Assembly (NCBI RefSeq): GCF_000938265.1 | Contig: NZ_JYFC01000006.1 | Coordinates: 186,001-250,000 of the forward strand | From: Agreia bicolorata | Lineage (GTDB): Bacteria; Actinomycetota; Actinomycetes; Actinomycetales; Microbacteriaceae | Length of the DNA: 64,000 nucleotides | Direction of reading: 5' to 3' | In this document: positions 50,684-59,543 of the stretch, in pieces | Numbering within the stretch: the stretch's first letter is position 1 | Layout: each line of letters starts with the position of its first letter | Position numbers and translations under genes: made by a program | Notes under the pieces: generated by a model | The model's database searches: none | Seen by the model: the letters and a program-made list of their open reading frames with translations, nothing else | Told to the model about the DNA's origin: nothing

Positions 50684-51463
50684 ATGGCCGCAAAACCCAG
50701 CCGATCACGACCGGGCCGACGTCTATTCGGTCGCGGGGCCGACTATGTCGCGCTTGGATTGATCGCGGTTGCCGCTATCGCCCTCGCTGCTCTCGCACTT
50801 TCGGGGTTCTCGCTGAGACCAGGAATCAATCTGTCGCCAACGTCGCGCCCGGCATCCACCGTCTTTGATCTGCCCGCGGAAACCCCCACTCCGACGCCAA
50901 CACCCGAGGCGCCGATCAGTGTTTCGCTTCTCACCGACCAGCCGAGTGCTGCGGCCGACTCGTGGTGGGCGTCGTCGGTGGCTGCATCACTGGTGCCGGG
51001 AGTCGTCGCGGGCGGAGATTTCGCGCCGACCGCAACGGTTGATTCTGCGCTCACGGTCTCTGAGCTCGAGGCTCGTGTCGCGGCGGTGCCGAGCCTGAGC
51101 GGTTTCGTCGTTGTGCACGCGGGAGCGGGCGATCTCGATGTAGGTACTGCGCCGGCCGCGGTGGCCACGGAGGTACAAGGCTTGTGGCAGGCAGTCGCTG
51201 CCAAGGGGGGTACTCCGATTGTGACTCTGGTCTCGCCGTCGAATGAGAACGGGGCCGAGACTGTCGAGCTCAACGGTCTGTTGCAGACCGACGCAGCGGC
51301 AGCAGGCTTCGGTGTTCTCGATCTCTATTCGCCGGTGGCAGCCTCCAACGGTTCGTGGTCACCCACGTTCTCCGCCGACGGAGTTTTGCCCAATGCTGCG
51401 GGGTCGCAGGCGCTGGCGCAGGCCGTGGTCAGTCAGCTTCCACAATTAGTCGTAACAAAATAA
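50684..51463 (+). CDS. Membrane-anchored SGNH-like protein with lost catalytic residues
   Basis: This 259-aa protein has the same build as 38834-39685: basic N-terminus, membrane span (about 20-40), Pro/Thr linker and a divergent SGNH domain. They align through LSDSHAY/LLTDQPS, SWW, QAGTND/HAGAGD, VPPSNQVGSKVIELN/VSPSNENGAETVELN and DGKHANLEG/DGVLPNAAG. At each catalytic block the key residue is replaced: Ser by Gln86, Asn by Gly and His by Leu. It is therefore a probable pseudoenzyme, perhaps a binding partner in the EPS locus. G5 lies 5 bases before the ATG. Confidence 0.78.
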   Translation: MAAKPSRSRPGRRLFGRGADYVALGLIAVAAIALAALALSGFSLRPGINLSPTSRPASTVFDLPAETPTPTPTPEAPISVSLLTDQPSAAADSWWASSVAASLVPGVVAGGDFAPTATVDSALTVSELEARVAAVPSLSGFVVVHAGAGDLDVGTAPAAVATEVQGLWQAVAAKGGTPIVTLVSPSNENGAETVELNGLLQTDAAAAGFGVLDLYSPVAASNGSWSPTFSADGVLPNAAGSQALAQAVVSQLPQLVVTK

Positions 51464-51516
51464 TGCGCCCGTAACGCACGCCCACTACGGTGGACATCAA
51501 CAACTGGGGGGTGAAT

Positions 51517-51732
51517 ATGGGTGAGGTGTACCTCGAATCCGAGGGCGAGAAGGTCGCTGTCATCGCACGCAAGGTCGGGGCAGGTCAGCCCGTTCGCGTG
51601 GCGACGGTGTACTTGATGACAGACGGGTGGCACGCTAAGAGTGCTGATCTGCACACGCGGCACGCCTGGTCCGGCCCATATGGGTCGCCAGCAGAAGCTC
51701 TGGCGAGTTTCGCCATGCCGATCAGCGCCTAG
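51517..51732 (+). CDS. Small protein of unknown function
   Basis: This 71-aa protein starts MGEVYLESEGEKVAVIARK and has a beta-rich pattern (VRVATVYLMTDGWHAKSAD). No signal or membrane span is present. A G6 run 5 bases before the ATG serves as ribosome-binding site. It lies 53 bases behind the SGNH-like gene and 28 before the acyltransferase, so it is probably part of the same transcript. No family recognised. Confidence 0.6.
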   Translation: MGEVYLESEGEKVAVIARKVGAGQPVRVATVYLMTDGWHAKSADLHTRHAWSGPYGSPAEALASFAMPISA

Positions 51733-51760
51733 GCCACCACTGACTAATTGACGGGCGGGT

Positions 51761-52819
51761 ATGAAGACGATAGACGACGTCTTCGACCCAGCCCGAAACA
51801 GTCTCAACGCGATTCGGCTGCTTCTCGCTGCGAGCGTCATCGTCAGCCATTCTTGGCTGGTCAACGGGCTGGGGCTTCCTCCCATGGTCGGCGGTACAGA
51901 CCCGGGGCTCGTAGCAGTTGCCGGTTTCTTTGCAATCTCGGGCTATCTCGTCACGTCGAGCCGACTTCGCGCATCGACGCTGCGCTCGTATCTCTGGCGC
52001 AGGTTCTTGCGAATCTACCCGGCGTTCATCGTTGCGCTCGTGGTTGTCGCGTTCGTGCTTGCGCCCCTGTCGGCACTCATCGACCCATCGAGCAAGGTCG
52101 ACTGGGGCAGCGCGGGGCTTTATGTACTCTCGAACGCCGGCTTGTACCTGCGGCAGGTCACCGTTGAGCACACGCTGATCAACAACGCCTTTCCGTTCGT
52201 CTGGAATGTGCCCTTGTGGACCCTGTTCTACGAAGCGATCTGCTACCTCATCGTGGGTGTGCTGGTGTCGCTCGTTCCGCGCCGGATGCTCGGTGTCGCC
52301 CTAGTCGCGCTGCTCGCCGTGTGCACGGCACTCTCGATGTCGTTCCATCTCTGGCCGGGCTTCATGATTTTGCCCATCTTAGAAAACTTGGCGAGCCTGG
52401 GCAGCTTCTTCTGCGCTGGGGCTCTGCTCTACATCTATCGAACTCGAGTGCCATCGTCTGGCCTTCTCGTCGCCGTCGCAATTGTGCTCGCGCTTCTGCT
52501 CGCCACACTCGGTCTCTTCAAACCGCTCGCCGCCGTGGCGATGGCATACGGGGTGCTCTACGCCGGTAGCCGCCTGCCACTGACCGGGGTCGGTCGCCGC
52601 AACGACATCTCATACGGCATGTATATCTACGGCTTTCCGACGCAGCAGCTGCTGATTCTGGTGCTCGGGGGAGCCATGCTTCCCGTCTGGCTCTTTGCGA
52701 TCGCGTCGGTCGCTGCAACGATTCCCCTGGCCTGGCTCAGCTGGCTCGGGGTGGAGAAGCCTGCGCTCCGGCTGCGGCGTCGCGACCGAAGACCTGATTC
52801 GATACGAGTCGCCCCCTAA
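51761..52819 (+). CDS. Acyltransferase family membrane protein (OafA/acyltransferase-3 type)
   Basis: This 352-aa protein has about ten membrane spans and the acyltransferase-3 N-terminal motif LNAIRLLLAASVIVSHSW with the conserved His. GFFAISGYLVTSSRL and RRFLRIYPAF also match the family. It O-acylates a cell-surface glycan, and its place directly before the EPS locus suggests that polysaccharide as the target. The C-terminus ends on an Arg-rich cytosolic tail without an added SGNH domain; the SGNH-like protein upstream might supply or have replaced such a domain. Confidence 0.88.
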   Translation: MKTIDDVFDPARNSLNAIRLLLAASVIVSHSWLVNGLGLPPMVGGTDPGLVAVAGFFAISGYLVTSSRLRASTLRSYLWRRFLRIYPAFIVALVVVAFVLAPLSALIDPSSKVDWGSAGLYVLSNAGLYLRQVTVEHTLINNAFPFVWNVPLWTLFYEAICYLIVGVLVSLVPRRMLGVALVALLAVCTALSMSFHLWPGFMILPILENLASLGSFFCAGALLYIYRTRVPSSGLLVAVAIVLALLLATLGLFKPLAAVAMAYGVLYAGSRLPLTGVGRRNDISYGMYIYGFPTQQLLILVLGGAMLPVWLFAIASVAATIPLAWLSWLGVEKPALRLRRRDRRPDSIRVAP

Positions 52820-52981
52820 TTGGGTGTATGAATCGTAAGGCGCGTTCGGCGGCGCGGCGATATCCTCATGAGCGGGGGCAGCGTTGTCGGCCGGTACCAG
52901 GCTTGACGTCATTGTCGCGCATGGTTCGGCGGATCGCATTGGCATGCTCCGATTCACTGAGTGATGCAATGGGGAAGCAGC

Positions 52982-53284
52982 ATGATGGATGAGATTCCGG
53001 CTCGGGTCATTCGCCTGTTCGGCAACGACAAGGCGCGACCGAAGGTGATGCGGGTCTATAACGCGAACACGGGGTGGGCCGCCGCGGAGGGCACTCCCAT
53101 CATCACGTGGCAGACGGTCGAAGACCTTCTTCGCCAGGGATCGACCTCCGCTGAGGTCAAGTGGCGCTTCCGTACGCGGCAGTTCTCCATTCTCGACATG
53201 AAGCGTCCGGCACTAGACGGCAGTGTCGAACAGACGCAGCCGGGTGCGGGTCAAGCGCGACGCGGTCGCGGCATCCAGAACTGA
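52982..53284 (+). CDS. Small basic protein of unknown function
   Basis: This 100-aa protein (MMDEIPARVIRLFGNDKARPK, VYNANTGWAAAEGTPIITWQ) is basic towards the C-terminus (QARRGRGIQN) and has no signal or span. GGGGAAG lies 4 bases before the ATG at 52982. It stands between the acyltransferase and the EPS kinase. No family recognised; the coding assignment rests on codon pattern and ribosome-binding site. Confidence 0.5.
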   Translation: MMDEIPARVIRLFGNDKARPKVMRVYNANTGWAAAEGTPIITWQTVEDLLRQGSTSAEVKWRFRTRQFSILDMKRPALDGSVEQTQPGAGQARRGRGIQN

Positions 53285-53311
53285 GCAATGCGCCGATAGC
53301 TTCAGCGGCTC

Positions 53312-53333
53312 CGCGTTACATCTCTGTAACGCG
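53312..53333. promoter_or_regulatory. Candidate operator before the EPS kinase gene
   Basis: Perfect 9-base arms cgcgttaca and tgtaacgcg are separated by TCTC, about 93 bases before the GTG of the BY-kinase gene. The size fits a dimeric repressor site. Confidence 0.5.
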
Positions 53334-53425
53334 TTCGAAGCGAGGCTCCCATCGAACTATGGCACGATGACGGTGGGGCCTTTTTGGCCACCAGGCTTGA
53401 CGACCTTGAGGGGAAGGCCGCTGAA

Positions 53426-54826
53426 GTGGAACTTCGCGATTACATCCGCATCCTGCGCAAGAGTTGGGTGCTCATCGCGGTGCTGCTTTTCGTCGGCATT
53501 GGCGCAGCTGCCGGCTATTCGATTCTCCAGACTCCGAAGTACAGTTCCTCGGCCAAGGTCTTCGTCTCGACATCGGGTGGCACGACAGCGTCGGACCTTC
53601 AGCAGGGAAACACTTTTACGCAGCAGAGGGTCAAGACATACGCTGATTTGGCGACGACGCCGATTGTGCTGCTGCCTGTAATCACTGAGCTGGGCCTCGA
53701 TGTGAGCAGCAGTGATCTAGCTAAAATGATCACGGCGTCTGCTCCTCTTGATACCACGTTGATCGAGATTTCCGTCACCAATGTGGACCCGACTCTGTCT
53801 GCGCAGATTGCCACTTCGGTTTCTGAAAGCCTGACGCTCGCAGTGGAGAATATCGAGACGTCGACGAGTGACGCTGCAAATGTGTCGCCCGTCAAGCTCA
53901 CCCTCGTGCAGCACGCCGAAGTGCCCCAGAAGCCCGTGAGCCCGAACATTCCGCTGAACATCGCACTGGGCGGGTTGGTTGGTCTCGCTTTGGGCATAGG
54001 CCTAGCTGTGCTTCGCGAGACGCTCGATAACCGAATTCGCAACGAGCGTGACGTCGAGCTCATCACCGACGTACCGATTCTCGGTGGAATTGTGTTCGAC
54101 CCCAAAGCCTCCGAACGCCCGCTCATTGTGCACGACGACCCTCGGAGTCCTCGCGCCGAGTCGTTCCGCACGTTGCGTACTAATCTGCAATTTCTCGATG
54201 TCGGTCGCGAGAACCGCTCCTTTGTTATCACGTCATCCATCCAGAGCGAGGGCAAGAGCACGACCGCGGCGAACCTGGCAATTGCGCTCTCCGACGCAGG
54301 CGCTCGAGTGTTGCTCGTCGACGGCGATCTTCGTCGGCCGAAGGTTCATGAGTACCTGGGGCTTGAGGGTGCGGTCGGCCTGACCGACCTGCTGATCGGC
54401 CGGGCCGAGCCTGAAGACGTCATTCAACCCTGGGGCAAGGGCGATCTGTTCGTGTTGCCTGCCGGCAAGATTCCGCCGAACCCGAGCGAGCTCTTGGGCT
54501 CCGACGCGCTTGTGAATCTAATCGGAGAGTTCAACCGCGCCTTCGATGTGGTGCTCTTCGACGCCGCGCCTCTTTTGCCCGTCACAGACGCTGCGATCTT
54601 GGCGCGAACGGTCGGAGGAACAATCGTCGTGTGTGCCGCTGGCAGGACCCACAAGAACCAGCTCAAGGGCGCCTTCACTGCGCTGGGCAACGTAGATGCG
54701 CCGATCTCGGGGGTCGTGCTTACGATGCTCCCGACAAAGGGCCCGGATGCCTATGGCTACGGGCGCTATGGATACGGCTACGGATATGGCTATGGGGATA
54801 CATCTGTTCCCGCTGCCACATCGTGA
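53426..54826 (+). CDS. Polysaccharide chain-length regulator fused to BY-family tyrosine kinase
   Basis: This 466-aa protein joins a Wzz-like domain (two membrane spans near residues 15-35 and 170-190 around an extracellular part) to a cytosolic BY-kinase. The Walker A motif is SEGKSTTAANLA (Lys about 277), Walker A' is LLVDGDLRRP (Asp about 299) and Walker B is VLFDAAPL (Asp about 379). The last 25 residues hold seven Tyr in alternating Gly-Tyr repeats, the autophosphorylation cluster. GAGGGGAAGG 8 bases before GTG 53426 fixes the start against a longer TTG-initiated frame. It controls EPS polymer length together with the phosphatase downstream. Confidence 0.93.
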   Translation: MELRDYIRILRKSWVLIAVLLFVGIGAAAGYSILQTPKYSSSAKVFVSTSGGTTASDLQQGNTFTQQRVKTYADLATTPIVLLPVITELGLDVSSSDLAKMITASAPLDTTLIEISVTNVDPTLSAQIATSVSESLTLAVENIETSTSDAANVSPVKLTLVQHAEVPQKPVSPNIPLNIALGGLVGLALGIGLAVLRETLDNRIRNERDVELITDVPILGGIVFDPKASERPLIVHDDPRSPRAESFRTLRTNLQFLDVGRENRSFVITSSIQSEGKSTTAANLAIALSDAGARVLLVDGDLRRPKVHEYLGLEGAVGLTDLLIGRAEPEDVIQPWGKGDLFVLPAGKIPPNPSELLGSDALVNLIGEFNRAFDVVLFDAAPLLPVTDAAILARTVGGTIVVCAAGRTHKNQLKGAFTALGNVDAPISGVVLTMLPTKGPDAYGYGRYGYGYGYGYGDTSVPAATS

Positions 54827-54881
54827 TCGTGGTCCAGTATTAGGCCAACCGCGCACTGTCATCTTCGGGGGGAGATAGGTA

Positions 54882-55586
54882 TTGGTTCAGTCAGAGTCCG
54901 GTGACGAATTCGTTGTTCTTTTCGTGTGCACGGGCAATATCTGTCGTTCGCCCTTGGCAGAGCAGCTCCTACGTTCCCGGACGGTGTCTCGCTCGGCCTT
55001 GATTTCGACCTCGAGTGCCGGCACTTATGCTTTGCCTGGTCAGGCCATGACCGAACAGGCAGCCGCGCTGTCACATCGGTACGGTGGCGACCCATCGCAA
55101 CACCAGGCCTCTGAATTGACCCCGGCTCTCGTCAAGCGGGCAAATCTCGTTGTGGTGATGAGTAGGGTGCATCGCGCCGAAGTCGTGTCGATGATGCCGA
55201 GGGCGTCTCGCAAGACGTTCACGTTGCGCGAGCTGGATCGACTGATCGGCACGTATCGAGAGCTTGAACCCGAGGCATGGGCCTCACGCCGCGAAGCGAG
55301 TGTTCCCGCGCTCGATGCCTTTGTTCGTGACGTTGGCGCTGTGCGTGGATTCTCGACGGCGGCAGTCGTACCGACGGACGACGATATTGTCGACCCCTAT
55401 CGTCGGGGGCAAGGCGTCTACGACGAGGTTGGCTCGCTCATCTCGCAATCAATTAGTCACGTGGCCGAGGCAATCATCAGTGTGACCTCTTCTGGGTCAA
55501 AAACAAGACGTGATGAACTGTCACAAAACGATAGGATCGTCCAGGATCAGAGTCGCTCCGCTCAGCAGCAACGGGGGGAACGATGA
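54882..55586 (+). CDS. Low-molecular-weight protein tyrosine phosphatase
   Basis: This 234-aa enzyme dephosphorylates the BY-kinase. The P-loop FVCTGNICRSPLAE has the nucleophile Cys16 and Arg22, and the general acid is in DDDIVDPYRRG. It is longer than the usual 150-200 aa because of a Ser/Gln/Arg-rich C-terminal tail. TTG start with a G6 run 9 bases upstream. Kinase, phosphatase and sugar transferase form one operon, with the next gene overlapping by 4 bases. Confidence 0.9.
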   Translation: MVQSESGDEFVVLFVCTGNICRSPLAEQLLRSRTVSRSALISTSSAGTYALPGQAMTEQAAALSHRYGGDPSQHQASELTPALVKRANLVVVMSRVHRAEVVSMMPRASRKTFTLRELDRLIGTYRELEPEAWASRREASVPALDAFVRDVGAVRGFSTAAVVPTDDDIVDPYRRGQGVYDEVGSLISQSISHVAEAIISVTSSGSKTRRDELSQNDRIVQDQSRSAQQQRGER

Positions 55587-57070
55587 TTGAGCACCAGGTC
55601 GAAGCCGGAACCAAGCAACCGACGCACAAGGTCGGGCGCGATTGGCGCCAGCGTTACGCGTACGGCCTCATGCTCACTGATCTGCTCGTACTCATCTGGG
55701 TGATCGTAGGGGTGCAGATCGCTTGGTTCGGGCTTACGACGTCGGAAGTGACGTTCAGTGGAAGTTTGAGCGACGTGGCTCTAAGCTACAGCTTTACTTC
55801 GCTGACCTTGATCGTCGCGTGGATGCTGATGCTCGGAATCTTCGGGACTCGCAGTTACAGAGTGCTCGGCACGGGTGCTCAGGAATATCGACTCATCGCA
55901 GATGCGAGTGTCCGCCTGTTCGGACTCGTGGCGATCGTGGCTTTCCTGTTCAAGATCGACTTTGCCCGCGGATACATTCTCCTGGCATTTCCGCTCGGGG
56001 TCATCATTTTGCTGATGTCGCGATGGATCTGGAGACAATGGCTCGGAGTGCAGCGCCAGAACGGTGAGTACTCTTCGCGTGTCCTTCTCGTGGGTTCCGA
56101 GGCATCGACGATGTATCTCGCGAGTGAATTGGCGCGCCTTCCGACGGCTGGTTATCACGTAGTAGGGGCATGTATCCCTAATGGCACAGTGGCTGGCTAT
56201 CTCGGCGACACCGGGGTGCCCGTGTTTGTGAGTATTGACCGTCTGCAGGAGGCGATGGGCCAGAGCGGGGCAGATACCGTTGTGATCACCAGTAGCGAAG
56301 AACTTTCGGCCGAGAAGATCCGTGAGATCAGTTGGTCGCTCGAGCCCGGTCGTCAGCACTTAGTCGTCGCGCCAAGCCTCACTGACATTGGCGGCCCTCG
56401 AATTCATACTCGTCCCGTTGCAGGACTTCCTCTTATCCATGTGGAGACCCCGAGGTACTCGGGTGCAAAACAGTTCACGAAACGGGCTTTCGACCTTGTC
56501 GTGTCCTCACTACTGATCGCTTGTCTGTCGCCGCTTCTGGCCCTCGTGGCCATCGGTGTGCGGCTGACGTCGTCCGGCCCGGTTCTTTTTAGACAGGAGA
56601 GGATCGGCATCGATGGCAAGCATTTCGAAATGCTTAAGTTTCGCTCGATGGTCACGAACGCTGAAGAAATGCTGGAGCAGCTGAAGCTCCAGCATCGAGA
56701 CAAGGGTAATTCTGTGTTGTTCAAGATGTCGAACGATCCGAGAATTACGCCTATCGGAAGGCTCCTGCGTCGGTTCAGCCTTGACGAACTTCCGCAACTT
56801 TTTAATGTGCTTGGCGGAAGCATGTCACTTGTCGGTCCGAGGCCACCCCTGGAGCGGGAGGTCGATCACTACGACGCCCACGTTCACCGTCGGTTCCTGG
56901 TAAAGCCTGGCATAACAGGGCTGTGGCAGGTGAGTGGACGATCGAATTTGTCGTGGGCAGATACGGTGCGCCTGGACCTCTACTACGTCGAGAATTGGTC
57001 CATTACTGGGGACCTGAACATTTTGTTGCGGACAGCCAGAGCCGTATTGGCCCGGGACGGAGCCTTCTAG
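55583..57070 (+). CDS. Undecaprenyl-phosphate sugar phosphotransferase (WbaP/WcaJ type)
   Basis: This initiating enzyme of EPS assembly transfers a sugar-1-phosphate to undecaprenyl phosphate. It has four to five N-terminal spans, a CoA-binding-like middle domain (SSRVLLVGSEASTMYLASEL) and the catalytic C-terminal domain. That domain carries KRAFDLVVSSLLIACLSP, LFRQERIGIDGK, FEMLKFRSM, SLDELPQLFNVLGGSMSLVGPRPP and KPGITGLWQVSGRS. The length of 495 aa is normal. The start overlaps the phosphatase stop and has a G6 run at 4 bases. Confidence 0.94.
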   Translation: MIEHQVEAGTKQPTHKVGRDWRQRYAYGLMLTDLLVLIWVIVGVQIAWFGLTTSEVTFSGSLSDVALSYSFTSLTLIVAWMLMLGIFGTRSYRVLGTGAQEYRLIADASVRLFGLVAIVAFLFKIDFARGYILLAFPLGVIILLMSRWIWRQWLGVQRQNGEYSSRVLLVGSEASTMYLASELARLPTAGYHVVGACIPNGTVAGYLGDTGVPVFVSIDRLQEAMGQSGADTVVITSSEELSAEKIREISWSLEPGRQHLVVAPSLTDIGGPRIHTRPVAGLPLIHVETPRYSGAKQFTKRAFDLVVSSLLIACLSPLLALVAIGVRLTSSGPVLFRQERIGIDGKHFEMLKFRSMVTNAEEMLEQLKLQHRDKGNSVLFKMSNDPRITPIGRLLRRFSLDELPQLFNVLGGSMSLVGPRPPLEREVDHYDAHVHRRFLVKPGITGLWQVSGRSNLSWADTVRLDLYYVENWSITGDLNILLRTARAVLARDGAF

Positions 57071-57093
57071 GCATTCAGGGCAGATAGGTGCAC

Positions 57094-57140
57094 GCAGCGA
57101 CCGTCTCATCGGACGATGACAAACCGGAGACGGCCTGTGC
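57094..57140. repeat. Weak hairpin at a convergent junction
   Basis: Arms gcagcgaccgtctc (57094-57107) and gagacggcctgtgc (57127-57140) pair at 11 of 14 positions, between the convergent sugar transferase and polymerase genes. No U-tract. Confidence 0.4.
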
Positions 57141-57144
57141 GGGA

Positions 57145-58419
57145 TCAAAGACGGATGCTTAGAGGCCGTTTCTTCTCGTATATCTGCCTCAACGAGTTCG
57201 ACTTGGGATTCTCGCCAGAATCGAACAGCGCCATAAAAACCCATGGAAATGCAAACCAAATAGAACTGGTGAGAGCAGAGGTTGCACCAAGTCCCAAGAA
57301 AAACCCCAGACTTTCAATTGGCGTCGATGTCCGGCGCCAGAGAGCGAAAAGCCCGACAAGCAACAGTGTGAGCCCTATCAGCCCTGAGTCGTATAACTGA
57401 GCTATCCACGCATTTGATAAATAGTCAATCCGGGCTGTGCTGACGAGATCGCCGTGTCGCTGTGAGAAACTGTTTGATCCCAATCCGGTGAGAATCGAAT
57501 CGTTGCTTTGGATATCCGAGAAGGCTAAGCGCCACGAGGTGATCCTGAACGCAGCTGTGCCCGAATCGAGAGTAAAGATTGACGATGCTCGATCGAGCAG
57601 CGGAAGCAACCATGTCGGCCCGCCACTGCCCATTGACAGAATTACGGTCAAGGAAATCAGAAAAACCCCGACGATATTTTGGGTGACTGGCTTCCTGCGA
57701 CGCAGGAGGGTGAGAAGCAGGATGATCCCGAGCGAAAACCAAGTGGCACGTGTCATCGTGAGCACGCCGGCCATGGCGATAACAATAGAGATGACGAGAA
57801 CCCTCCGAGTCAAGCGCTCGCGCCAGTAGAGCACCAGCGCAAACCAGAGACAACAGATGGCTCCCATGATATTTGGCTCGAAGGAAAGCCCCACGATGCG
57901 GACAAATGCATCACCTGTATCTGAGATGGTGAGAGGAAAATGAAGACCGAGAGTTTGATTTGCCGCCCAGGCAAGCAGAGAAAGGGCGCTCACAAGACCG
58001 ATGGCGTAGGTTCCCACTGTGACTAGTTCTTCCCTCTTCTCCATGTACCTCAAGGTGACCATGAGAGCGAATATGCTCGCCGCCGTCCAAACGACTATAT
58101 AGAGGCTTGAGACAGGCTGGGGGGAGCGAAATATACTCGCGATGCCGGCGAACAGCAGCCACGACGACAACGAAACCCAGATCCATGGTGAGATGCGGTG
58201 ACGTCGAACCTCTGGGGTCTCTCGACGCTGTCCTACTACTGCGGCCAACAAGAACACAATGCCGAGATGTTCAGGACGAACAACAGCTCCAGCAACGTTG
58301 AATCCGATCCCATTCGAGATCATGCAGAGCACGTAAAGAAACCAACTTATTCTCCACCGACTTAGTAAGTATGGAAGCAAGACCACGACCGCCGTCGCTA
58401 CCAATACGTACGCAACCAT
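57145..58419 (-). CDS. O-antigen ligase / Wzy-type polymerase family membrane protein
   Basis: This 424-aa protein has about eleven membrane spans and a large periplasmic-type loop. The pattern fits the O-antigen ligase/polymerase superfamily: GLSFEPNIMGAICCLWFALVLY, LTMTRATWFSLGIILLL and a late loop with LTGLGSNSFSQRHGD. It would polymerise EPS repeat units outside the membrane. The start is ATG 58419, which overlaps the stop of the preceding gene as TAATG; a longer in-frame start at 58461 is unlikely. This is the last gene of the minus-strand EPS operon. Confidence 0.85.
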   Translation of the reverse strand: MVAYVLVATAVVVLLPYLLSRWRISWFLYVLCMISNGIGFNVAGAVVRPEHLGIVFLLAAVVGQRRETPEVRRHRISPWIWVSLSSWLLFAGIASIFRSPQPVSSLYIVVWTAASIFALMVTLRYMEKREELVTVGTYAIGLVSALSLLAWAANQTLGLHFPLTISDTGDAFVRIVGLSFEPNIMGAICCLWFALVLYWRERLTRRVLVISIVIAMAGVLTMTRATWFSLGIILLLTLLRRRKPVTQNIVGVFLISLTVILSMGSGGPTWLLPLLDRASSIFTLDSGTAAFRITSWRLAFSDIQSNDSILTGLGSNSFSQRHGDLVSTARIDYLSNAWIAQLYDSGLIGLTLLLVGLFALWRRTSTPIESLGFFLGLGATSALTSSIWFAFPWVFMALFDSGENPKSNSLRQIYEKKRPLSIRL

Positions 58420-59543
58420 TAATTCGTTGGCCCCAGGTCTTGTGCTCGAGGCATAAGCCATCTATCCGCGAGGATGCGTCCATCCATATTTGGAAGAGTC
58501 GACTGAATATCTTCTGCAGATCGATCCGTCTTAGAAGCGGAAACGATACCTCGCGCGATGTCCTGGGCGCCGCAATCGGAGTCCAGGACGACATGTCCGT
58601 GATCCTCAAGCCACGTTGCCAGGCCTGTTTCGCGGGTGGTCACGATCTCACATCCCGCAGCTAGTGCCTCAACGATGGGTAGACCGACTTGCTCGCGCCA
58701 TTTTGGCGTTCGTCGAGAAGGCAGGACGACAACGTGCGCCGATTCGAGCGCCGCTCTGATCTCGGGTCGGGTGGGGTTAACTCGCAGATCTACGAAATCA
58801 AGTTCCTGCGTCCGAGTGCGCACGGTTGCCTCTAGTTCACCGTGCCCAAGGACTGAGAGTCTTAGTTCGGGAGCTTTGTGTGAGACGAAAGACCAAGCCT
58901 CGAGAACGGAAAGAACGTCTTTTCGCTCATCAAATGCTCCCAAGAACATGACCTTGTTCTGCTTCTTTGGGGTCGTGGTTGGAAGAGCGGTTGGAAGCGC
59001 AAGGTATGTTGTGACTTTCAGCTGTCGGTATCTTTGTTCCCAGTCTGGACCGAGAACAGAAGCATAGTTCGCGCGCGCACCATCGGTCCCAAAGGCAATT
59101 TGGGAGGTCTGGCGAAGTATCGGGTGCACCATGAGGCGAAGAACAGTTCGCACGAATACCGAAGGTAGCCGAAACCTGGATTGCACTTTCTCGACCTGGT
59201 CCAGATTTTCAATTGCGTAAGACACGAGGGTGGAGGTTGGCCTTGCGGGTCTCAATAGGTGCTTGGCTCCGATGACCAATGAGATCATCAAGACCTTTGT
59301 TGTTGCTCCAATTGCTAGGGGTTCAGGAACTTCTAGGCGTCGATAGTCATTCGACCATATTCGCCTGAGGAATCCGAGCAGAGTAACTCGGTGCACTTGC
59401 GGCATAGAAAGCGCGAGCCGCTCGTCCCAGTCTTCCCGGGTTATCGAATAGTAGAAGTCTGCCGCGCTCATCTCGGATAGCCGCTCAAGATGCGCAACCC
59501 GGGCAACTGGGTAATAGCGTGCGCAGTTTGAATACTCAGCCAC
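58419..59543 (-). CDS. Glycosyltransferase family 4 protein
   Basis: This 374-aa GT-B glycosyltransferase has the C-terminal nucleotide-sugar domain: KVMFLGAFDERKDVLSVLEAW, ELRLSVLGHGELE, HVVVLPSRRTPKWREQVGLPIVEALAAGC with the E-x7-E motif, and TTRETGL. GTG start overlapping the previous stop (8 bases). The sugar donor is not evident. Codon use is more AT-rich than in the first 50 kb. Confidence 0.9.
   Translation of the reverse strand: MAEYSNCARYYPVARVAHLERLSEMSAADFYYSITREDWDERLALSMPQVHRVTLLGFLRRIWSNDYRRLEVPEPLAIGATTKVLMISLVIGAKHLLRPARPTSTLVSYAIENLDQVEKVQSRFRLPSVFVRTVLRLMVHPILRQTSQIAFGTDGARANYASVLGPDWEQRYRQLKVTTYLALPTALPTTTPKKQNKVMFLGAFDERKDVLSVLEAWSFVSHKAPELRLSVLGHGELEATVRTRTQELDFVDLRVNPTRPEIRAALESAHVVVLPSRRTPKWREQVGLPIVEALAAGCEIVTTRETGLATWLEDHGHVVLDSDCGAQDIARGIVSASKTDRSAEDIQSTLPNMDGRILADRWLMPRAQDLGPTN

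Noticed and set aside
53337-53400. A short direct repeat (ccaggcttgacg) shared with 52.9 kb as a regulatory element
   Set aside because: Only about 12 bases are shared and the flanks differ; chance is sufficient.
53384-53425. TTG at 53384 as start of the BY-kinase gene
   Set aside because: GTG 53426 has GAGGGGAAGG 8 bases upstream and the protein then begins MELRDYIRILRK, the usual start of the family.
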